The position numbers were made by a program, and so were the translations under genes. Below the pieces are notes generated by a model. That model made no database searches, was not told where the DNA came from, and was given only the letters and a program-made list of their open reading frames with translations. Source: a virus. From it: 43,353 bases of DNA. Location of the stretch: positions 1 to 43,353 of IMG/VR virus record IMGVR_UViG_3300009134_000006; one strand, given 5' to 3'. Below are positions 37,742 to 43,353 of this stretch, piece by piece (position 1 is the stretch's first letter; each line of letters begins with the position of its first letter).

Positions 37742-38390
37742 TAGAATCTGGCAATTCTTACCTGGATTTTTAAAACGTGCGCAGAATGGAATTTATGATA
37801 TTTGCCAGGCGGTCGGCGAAGCACTCAATGAGATTATTACTGCAGCGCAGAAGCTAAAACCCCAGGGCATGGCGAATCGGATTACCGGGTTTAGTGAATA
37901 TTATAATTCAGACGAGCGTAAACAGGATTTAAATTTAATCGGATCCTCGAGGTTCGTTTTCAAAAGAGAGAGTGAATCCTGGGATGATTTTGAAACCAGG
38001 CTGCAGCAATTCCCGGATGACGTAAAATGGTTCGGGACTAAGAAAGGGATTATCAGAGAAATCGAGCGTACCGGGCTGGTCGTGGATTCAATCGAAATAA
38101 TGCGCGATGATGTTTACCGTTTCATTATCTTAAGCCTGGCTGATCAATGTCTGGTTTCCGAAGACAATATCTCGCACGTTTTTGCCCTGGGTGAAGAAGA
38201 AGAAACTGTGCGCGGCACCAGGGTATTTGGTTTAGAAGACTGCGAGGATTTTATTTTTATTGTGAGATTATCAGGAGCAACAGATTATTCAAAACACGAA
38301 GTTAAAACTATTTTGAAATTAACCAAGCCTCCGTATACAAAAGCATATATCTTTTTTCCGGGGGAAACTGTGGGTGAGGAGGTTATATGA
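37728..38390 (+). CDS. tail protein I-like (gp48, DUF2313-type)
   Basis: The 220-residue protein follows J, as in Mu. Its start lies 14 bases inside J. It has a helical N-terminus (YGDRIWQFLPGFLKRAQNGIYDICQAVGEAL) and a terminal strand region (DFIFIVRLSGATDYSKHEVKTILKLTKPPYTKAYIFFPG). It connects the baseplate to fibres. Confidence 0.8.
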   Translation: MLYGDRIWQFLPGFLKRAQNGIYDICQAVGEALNEIITAAQKLKPQGMANRITGFSEYYNSDERKQDLNLIGSSRFVFKRESESWDDFETRLQQFPDDVKWFGTKKGIIREIERTGLVVDSIEIMRDDVYRFIILSLADQCLVSEDNISHVFALGEEEETVRGTRVFGLEDCEDFIFIVRLSGATDYSKHEVKTILKLTKPPYTKAYIFFPGETVGEEVI

Positions 38391-40864
38391 AACAATTAGA
38401 ACATTTTTCCTGGTTTAAACCGGCAGTTGAAGATTTCCATTTTGAGAGAGATGCAAAGGAATTGCATATCAAAAAGAGAATTATTGACCTGACCGGCACC
38501 GGGACAGGAATTTTAAAAGGTGTGGATAATGAGATCGAGGCATACGTTGCGAACCCATCACAATTTTTAGAGGTTAAGGTAAAAACAGGTAAGGCATATA
38601 TCCAGGGTGAAGGGATTGAAATCGGCAGTGAGCAGACCGTGAATCTCGATGACGTTGAAACCGAAGCGAATATTATTTATCTCAAATATAAGTTGATCGA
38701 TTCGAGTGATCCAAATGCGATTCGCCAGCATCCGATTACCGGTCTACCGTATGTGGTATGGAAAGTTGATTCGTTTGAACTCGGAGCAATAAAAGAAAGT
38801 AATTATGTAGTATCCGATGACAAAATGAAACTGGCACGTGCAGCCAAGGTCGGCAGTGATTTAAAAATTACGCATGATTATCGAGAGTGGTTAATGGTTA
38901 AAAATGATGTTATCCCGGACGAAATTTTAAGAAAACAATTAGCACCACCAGTGCCAACGCATTTGGATCTAAGCACGGGTTGGGACGATGCTTATCGTAA
39001 GACCGGTGCTTCGGCAGGATTGATTAGCCATAGACCCGCATACATTAAAGCAGAATTTGGTGACAATGGAAGCGGTAATGCATCAGGCAATACATTCACC
39101 AAGACGAGTAACCGGGTTGGCGCCTGGACTGTTGATGAATGGATAGGATATTATCTGACCTGTTCAGACGGGCAATCATGGAAAGTCGTATCGAATACTA
39201 CAGATACTTTGACCTTAGAAACTGGTGATCAACCGGTGAACGGGAATTTCTGGTTGGGGCCCAATGCTGCAGGATACAAATTCGTAATCCAGACTCTTGA
39301 CCCGAGTACTGAAGCAGTGGTTGCCGAAGCAGAAGTTGACGCCCAGGCAATGGAATCGCCGGTGAAAATGGAATTTATGTGGCATGGGTTAACCGCGGAT
39401 GTAAAATATCAGATAAAGATTGCATCAAGAGGCGGATGGTTTCAGGATGAGTGGTCGAATTTCTGTTCAGGAGAATCGATTATTGCAGGCGGTCCCAAAG
39501 AAATCCCGGATGCGTGCGCCGATGCAATTGACGGTGATGTTACAATCTCGGCAGAAGATGACGGGATTAGATTATCCTGGTCAGTGAAAACTGAATATGT
39601 GAATAAAGTTTCAGGGTTTGAAATATGCTGGACTGATAACGGTACCTCGACTCCTGATTTTGATAACCTGAATCATCGTAAAGTTTTCACGGATAGAAAT
39701 TTTGTGGTGATACCGGCAAAGATGTCGAGCGAGGATGATACAGTAAAGGTGAAGATAAAAATACGCTGCGTGGATAAGGCCGGCAGGCACTGCGTGACAC
39801 CAAAGACACTCACCGACACCAATGCCAAAAAATATCCGGCAGATATTGCTGCCATAGTCACGGACCGCAAAAACATTCTTGAACCTGGGGATTTCCCATC
39901 TCTTAAAGCTTTCCTCGAAAAATCGGTTACCCTTTCTGATGGAATGCCTAAAGGCATTACGGCTGTGGAATCCTATATGGCAGAATTAGCCGGTTCATAT
40001 TCAACTCCGGCAGCACATCTCAAAGCTATTATGCAAGCTGCAGTTGACTGGGAATACGTACGCATCATTGCAAAAAATGATACTGGGCACCACTCATCCT
40101 TGATTGCGGCAGTCAATGAGCTGCCTGCAGACAAAAAGAATCCCTATACAATGTTCATGATGCCCGGCATCTATAACGAAGGCGAAATCGATCTTACAGG
40201 CAAAGAATTCTCTCTCAATATCATCGGCTTACAAAATGTCGTAATCAAAGGAAATATAATCAACTCGAGCGGTGCACCATGGCTTCCCATTGAAAATATC
40301 GAGAACATCATGTGGATTACAGAGAATGCCAAAGACTGCTTTGATCTTGCTATTGATGAAATTACTGATTATAGAAAAACTATTCATTTCAAAAACTGCG
40401 TACTCCTCAATAAATATAATTCAGCCCAAAAAATCATCGATATAATTGGATGGATATACAATGTCATAATTGATAACTGCTATATGGAACTCACCCAGGG
40501 TCTTTCTGACAACGTCATCGAGCTCGGCGGTGCAGCCGGTGAAACTCTTAAACTCGAAATCATCAATAATAGTGTAATCAAAAATAAATCCGCATCAGGT
40601 GTTACATCTGGATTAGTTGAACTCGAAGGAGCGGATTGGGATGCTTATCTATTTGATTCTGTATTTTGTGGCCATACTGCGACTCCGTGCATCTACTCTA
40701 CAATAGTCGGCGCGTATCTCAAAGCGGCGGGCATTAAATATCTCGGTGCACCATCATGGTCTGGAACTACTGATTACGGCGCTGTGCACAATATTTCCAA
40801 CATTCAATTTGACAAGACTACTGACCTCGATGTCCCTCAACCCTGGGAGCAAATAGCAACATGA
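38387..40864 (+). CDS. tail fibre with FN3 and beta-helix regions
   Basis: The 825-residue protein has an N-terminal baseplate-attachment part (HFSWFKPAVEDFHFERDAKE), then strand-rich domains, a likely fibronectin-III unit (VTISAEDDGIRLSWSV...GFEICWTDNG, about 380-430) and a C-terminal right-handed beta-helix-like region from about 590 (pectate-lyase style, TGKEFSLNIIGLQNVVIKGNII). The C-terminal part should bind the host surface. Codon choice shifts toward C-ending codons after about 39,880, suggesting the tip was exchanged. Confidence 0.82.
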   Translation: MKQLEHFSWFKPAVEDFHFERDAKELHIKKRIIDLTGTGTGILKGVDNEIEAYVANPSQFLEVKVKTGKAYIQGEGIEIGSEQTVNLDDVETEANIIYLKYKLIDSSDPNAIRQHPITGLPYVVWKVDSFELGAIKESNYVVSDDKMKLARAAKVGSDLKITHDYREWLMVKNDVIPDEILRKQLAPPVPTHLDLSTGWDDAYRKTGASAGLISHRPAYIKAEFGDNGSGNASGNTFTKTSNRVGAWTVDEWIGYYLTCSDGQSWKVVSNTTDTLTLETGDQPVNGNFWLGPNAAGYKFVIQTLDPSTEAVVAEAEVDAQAMESPVKMEFMWHGLTADVKYQIKIASRGGWFQDEWSNFCSGESIIAGGPKEIPDACADAIDGDVTISAEDDGIRLSWSVKTEYVNKVSGFEICWTDNGTSTPDFDNLNHRKVFTDRNFVVIPAKMSSEDDTVKVKIKIRCVDKAGRHCVTPKTLTDTNAKKYPADIAAIVTDRKNILEPGDFPSLKAFLEKSVTLSDGMPKGITAVESYMAELAGSYSTPAAHLKAIMQAAVDWEYVRIIAKNDTGHHSSLIAAVNELPADKKNPYTMFMMPGIYNEGEIDLTGKEFSLNIIGLQNVVIKGNIINSSGAPWLPIENIENIMWITENAKDCFDLAIDEITDYRKTIHFKNCVLLNKYNSAQKIIDIIGWIYNVIIDNCYMELTQGLSDNVIELGGAAGETLKLEIINNSVIKNKSASGVTSGLVELEGADWDAYLFDSVFCGHTATPCIYSTIVGAYLKAAGIKYLGAPSWSGTTDYGAVHNISNIQFDKTTDLDVPQPWEQIAT

Positions 40865-41439
40865 TCTCCAAATCCCGCATCCGTTTTTCCGGCATCTCTG
40901 ACGACGAAGAGCAATCCCACAAACTCTATCATCTGGTCCAGGATGACTTCCCCGGCATTAGTTTTGAAAAAGAGACCGCAGGCAAACTCCGACTCGACCA
41001 GAACGACGGTGAACCCGTACCTCTGGCACAAATCCCTGATGAAGCAATCCGTGATGCATCGCTCACATTCCTTGCTGACGGTGCTGCTGTAGGCTGGGAA
41101 TCCCAACCCTCGGCTCTGACCGAATTTTTGGGAGCTATGCGCCACCGCCTCAAATTCGATTTGTCAAAATTCAATCAGGCGCGCTTAATCGTGAACGTTA
41201 CAGCAGCCGGTTATACAAATGCAAAAATTCGTGTCCAATACTCGACTGCGCTCACCTGGTATTATCTCGACGATTCATCCGGGCCCTCAGTGCAAATCAG
41301 TGCCGCCGGGTTAAAAGTATCGACCTGGATCGATCTATGCGATGGTACAAAAGCCGATGTCTTTTTGCGCCTCGTAGGCATCGACGGCGACGCCGTCGCC
41401 AGCCCGGCATTTGGGCTCATAGCCTTGCAGGTGAGGTGA
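40861..41439 (+). CDS. fibre-associated protein with jelly-roll-like C-terminus
   Basis: The 192-residue protein starts as ATGA overlap with the fibre stop. A polar N-terminus leads to a beta-sandwich-like part (ARLIVNVTAAGYTNAKIRVQYSTALTWYYLDD; GLKVSTWIDLCDGT; VFLRLVGIDGD) resembling carbohydrate-binding folds. It shares the C-rich codon use of the fibre tip. It is probably a tip adhesin or fibre chaperone. Confidence 0.6.
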   Translation: MISKSRIRFSGISDDEEQSHKLYHLVQDDFPGISFEKETAGKLRLDQNDGEPVPLAQIPDEAIRDASLTFLADGAAVGWESQPSALTEFLGAMRHRLKFDLSKFNQARLIVNVTAAGYTNAKIRVQYSTALTWYYLDDSSGPSVQISAAGLKVSTWIDLCDGTKADVFLRLVGIDGDAVASPAFGLIALQVR

Positions 41440-41471
41440 ATGGCTTATACTCGGAGATATGCCATAGCAGA

Positions 41472-43139
41472 ATGTATAAATTAAAAAATATCACCAATAA
41501 AATCATCTGCGGGAATACCTTAACCGAAGTCAAAAAATTCCCTGATGACTGTATCGATACTGTTATAACTTCACCGCCATACTGGGGACTGCGTAATTAT
41601 GGTGAGTTGACCAAAACCATCTGGGATGGCGACCCGAATTGCAAACATAAATGGTTGGATCATAACGTGTCTTTGTTACACGAGAACCGTCAGGGATTAG
41701 GAAGATCCGGCAGACCAAGCAAAGCCGCTACGGGTAAATATATTTACGTACATGGGTTTCAAACAGCATGCGCTGGATTTTGTGAAAAATGCGGTGCGTG
41801 GTACGGTCAATTAGGATTAGAGCCAACCTTAGATTTATATTTATCTCACTTATGGCAGATTACTGATGAGCTATATCGAGTATTAAAAAAGACTGGGGTG
41901 ATATTCTGGAATCACGCTGATGCGTACGCCTCTACCGGTACGCGGCGATTTAATAATAATAAATACGGCGGTAAATCAGGCACGCATTGCGGTAGAGCCA
42001 GGATTGATAATTATGCTGCAAAATGTATGCTATTGCAAAACCACCGGCTTATCCTCGGTATGATTGACATTGATTATCGTATCTTAGTAGAATGGCGAGT
42101 ATTGGGAGAACCGGAAGGCAAATTAGAAAAAATGTTGCAGCATCCAAGAATACAAAGGATATTAAGAAATCGAATTATCTGGCATAAACCAAATCACATG
42201 CCTGCGAGTGTAGATGATCGATTCGCAAATGCTTACGAAACAATCTTTATGCTGGTTAAAAATACTAAGGCGCAATATTGTTATAATGAAAAGACAATGC
42301 TCATGGCAGATAGTAAACCAAAGGTTATGAATATAGGCTTTGATTGGGAATGGCGAACCTGTCCCAAGTGTAATGGTAAAGGTAAGGTTAAAATAAAAAG
42401 TAGATATAAGAGATGCCTTCGATGTAAGACTACTGGTAAAGTTAGATATACGTTCTGGCATAATTTAGGATACTGGTTTGACCTGGGTGCAGTGAGAGTG
42501 CCGCACAGTATAGCGACATTAAAAAGAATCAAGTATCCGATAAATCCGTATGGTGATGGTGGGATGGGTATTGGATGTCGAATGACCGGCAGTAAGAAGG
42601 GTAATGTAGGGCATAAGATGATAGAGCTTAATCCCATGGGCAAAAACCCTGGTGATATGTGGAAGATCCCGACGCAAGCATTCCCTGGGGCTCATTTCGC
42701 TACGTATCCTGAAAAGTTAGTAGAACCAATGATAAAATCAGCATGCCCGGAATGGGTCTGCAAAAAATGTGGCAAGGCACGTGTGAGGATTAAGAAGACA
42801 AAGTATATCATCGCTGGAGGAAAGAATTTACATAATAAGAATCTATCAGAAGAGGCAAAGAAAAGTATGACAAATCCAGGCCCTGCTGGGATGAAATACG
42901 GCAGAGCTTTTGCTCAACATTATACGATTGGTTGGACAGATTGCGGCTGCAATGCTGGTTGGAAACCAGGTATAACCCTTGATCCTTTTATAGGTAGTGG
43001 TACAACAGGGGTAGTTGCTGTAGATCTGGGTAGAGATTATTCAGGGATAGAGATAAACCCTGAGTATATTAAGATGGCAGAGGAGCGGATAGCGGCCGCC
43101 TCGAGGGGTGATTTAAAGAGGCAACGGAGGGCAGCTTAA
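41472..43139 (+). CDS. beta-class DNA methyltransferase with Cys-rich insertions
   Basis: The protein has about 555 residues from ATG 41472; GTG 41436, overlapping the previous stop, is an alternative. Motif IV TSPPYW is near the start and the SAM motif LDPFIGSGTTG near the end, a beta-class N4-cytosine or N6-adenine enzyme. Inserted are CEKCGAW, a DnaJ-type pair (CPKCNGKGK...CLRCKTTGK) and CPEWVCKKCGK, which probably bind zinc. It is the last gene, 138 bases from the right end. It may protect phage DNA at or after replication. Confidence 0.9.
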   Translation: MYKLKNITNKIICGNTLTEVKKFPDDCIDTVITSPPYWGLRNYGELTKTIWDGDPNCKHKWLDHNVSLLHENRQGLGRSGRPSKAATGKYIYVHGFQTACAGFCEKCGAWYGQLGLEPTLDLYLSHLWQITDELYRVLKKTGVIFWNHADAYASTGTRRFNNNKYGGKSGTHCGRARIDNYAAKCMLLQNHRLILGMIDIDYRILVEWRVLGEPEGKLEKMLQHPRIQRILRNRIIWHKPNHMPASVDDRFANAYETIFMLVKNTKAQYCYNEKTMLMADSKPKVMNIGFDWEWRTCPKCNGKGKVKIKSRYKRCLRCKTTGKVRYTFWHNLGYWFDLGAVRVPHSIATLKRIKYPINPYGDGGMGIGCRMTGSKKGNVGHKMIELNPMGKNPGDMWKIPTQAFPGAHFATYPEKLVEPMIKSACPEWVCKKCGKARVRIKKTKYIIAGGKNLHNKNLSEEAKKSMTNPGPAGMKYGRAFAQHYTIGWTDCGCNAGWKPGITLDPFIGSGTTGVVAVDLGRDYSGIEINPEYIKMAEERIAAASRGDLKRQRRAA

Positions 43140-43140
43140 G

Positions 43141-43190
43141 GTGTCAAGTTTTAGGGCAAAAATGGGCTAAAATCAGGCAAAACTTGACAC
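43141..43190. repeat. 12-bp perfect inverted repeat inside the right end
   Basis: GTGTCAAGTTTT (43141-43152) is repeated inverted at 43179-43190 with 26 bases between, starting right after the stop of the last phage gene. The arms share GTGTCA with the R2/R3 motif, so they may be weaker transposase sites. They could also fold into an RNA hairpin ending the late transcript, although no clean T-run follows. Nothing else is seen between 43140 and 43204. Confidence 0.6.
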
Positions 43191-43203
43191 TATTTGTAGT
43201 TTA

Positions 43204-43217
43204 GACCAAATGACACG
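43204..43217 (-). repeat. right-end inner transposase site (R3)
   Basis: This is an identical 14-base copy of R2 placed 28 bp further inside, so the two lie close to the same face of the helix. The extra copy makes the right end asymmetric to the left, as in Mu. Confidence 0.72.
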
Positions 43218-43231
43218 AAGTTTACATAATT

Positions 43232-43245
43232 GACCAAATGACACG
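43232..43245 (-). repeat. right-end inner transposase site (R2)
   Basis: GACCAAATGACACG is the inverse of the L2 core and sits 32 bases in from the right terminus, within one base of the left spacing. An identical copy lies 28 bases further in. Confidence 0.75.
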
Positions 43246-43260
43246 ATCACAGAAATAATC

Positions 43261-43277
43261 TGTCGCAGTCGGCAACA
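43261..43277 (-). repeat. right terminal inverted repeat (R1)
   Basis: Read inward on the minus strand this begins TGTTGCCG and ends TGCGACA, pairing with 78-94 at 14 of 17 positions. It is the probable right cleavage site of the transposase. Confidence 0.85.
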
Positions 43278-43283
43278 ACCATG
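43278..43283. repeat. target-site duplication, right copy (ACCATG)
   Basis: This is the second copy of the 6-bp repeat immediately outside the right terminus. It matches 72-77 exactly. Confidence 0.92.
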
Positions 43284-43353
43284 GGTCTGGATAGCAGCAT
43301 TTCTGACCCTGTGTATTTTTTCATTTCTTTTTCGTGACAATATTTTCTATAGT
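43284..43353 (+). pseudogene. host membrane-protein gene, continuation beyond the prophage
   Basis: Read in the frame set by the fragment at 55-77 this stretch is open to the window edge and encodes a hydrophobic segment (AAFLTLCIFSFLF) followed by RDNIFYS. The fit of frame, hydrophobicity and the shared ACCATG repeat shows that this is the same gene split by transposition. The 3' part has lost its own start codon. Confidence 0.8.

Larger units (their letters stand above)
78..43277 (+). mobile_element. complete Mu-like transposable prophage, 43,200 bp
   Basis: The boundaries are set by an imperfect 17-bp terminal inverted repeat (TGTTG...TGCGACA, 14/17 matches), a 6-bp target duplication ACCATG, additional inward copies of a GTGTCATTTGG motif at both ends, and a host reading frame restored by excision. 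Inside are a D,D-35-E transposase and an AAA+ partner, gp16-like and MuF-like proteins, and a contractile-tail module in the standard order. Mu makes a 5-bp duplication; this element makes 6. No interrupted essential structural gene is seen, so the prophage looks potentially active, apart from one small gene with an in-frame TAG. Confidence 0.95.

Noticed and set aside
41370-41405. GGCGACGCCGTCGCC palindrome near the end of the fibre-associated gene
   Set aside because: It lies in coding sequence of a C-rich gene, is short and has no T-run, so it may be only codon use.
38387-41439. Invertible fibre segment as in Mu (G segment with gin)
   Set aside because: No serine-invertase gene and no inverted partner fibre genes are present.
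1-43353. CRISPR arrays, tRNA and rRNA genes
   Set aside because: No regularly spaced repeat series, tRNA cloverleaf or rRNA sequence was noticed on reading. The only direct repeats are those listed.

Overview
The window is an essentially complete transposable (Mu-like) prophage with a few dozen bases of host DNA at each edge. Its ends can be read directly. Bases 78-94 and the reverse complement of 43261-43277 match at 14 of 17 positions and begin TGTTG (ending CAACA). A perfect 6-bp direct repeat ACCATG (72-77 and 43278-43283) flanks them. Removing the element and one repeat copy restores an uninterrupted host reading frame for a membrane protein. The element is therefore 43,200 bp. The host cannot be named from sequence: it is an AT-leaning bacterium with strong GGAGG ribosome sites and ATGA-overlapped genes, and the broken host gene resembles small membrane proteins I recall from uncultivated, Gram-negative-type lineages.

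Left region (78-7518): between the left end and the repressor, where Mu carries little, there are two convergent accessory modules. Rightward, from a good promoter at 253-280, run a Mor-like helix-turn-helix protein, a C5-cytosine methyltransferase, a GHKL ATPase with a C-terminal PD-(D/E)XK-like nuclease domain, and a Vsr-family nuclease. Leftward, behind a LexA-type self-cleaving repressor, lie a beta-class methyltransferase fused to an Mrr-like nuclease and a one-TM protein. The modules meet in a repeat-rich stretch (4221-4375, with an outlying copy at 5206-5231) that holds copies of phage-end motifs.

Early region (7519-17757): divergent promoters under a perfect 15-bp inverted repeat, a Cro/Ner-type regulator, a dozen tiny unknown genes (two on the opposite strand, one split by an in-frame TAG), then a DUF3102-like coiled-coil protein, the DDE transposase (MuA-like), the AAA+ target-selection ATPase (MuB-like), a transglycosylase, HTH proteins, a Mu gp16-like protein and a MuF-like head protein. 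Two hairpins at 17772-17893, one a textbook terminator, close this block.

Late region (17918-43139): lysis candidates, terminase, portal, protease with nested scaffold, decoration and major capsid proteins, connectors, two membrane proteins, then a contractile-tail module (sheath, tube, frameshifted chaperone, tape measure, hub, spike, gp25, J, I, fibre). A third DNA methyltransferase abuts the right end. The genes together describe a temperate myophage that replicates by transposition, is probably SOS-inducible, and carries three methyltransferases plus at least three nuclease domains that may act in restriction or defence.
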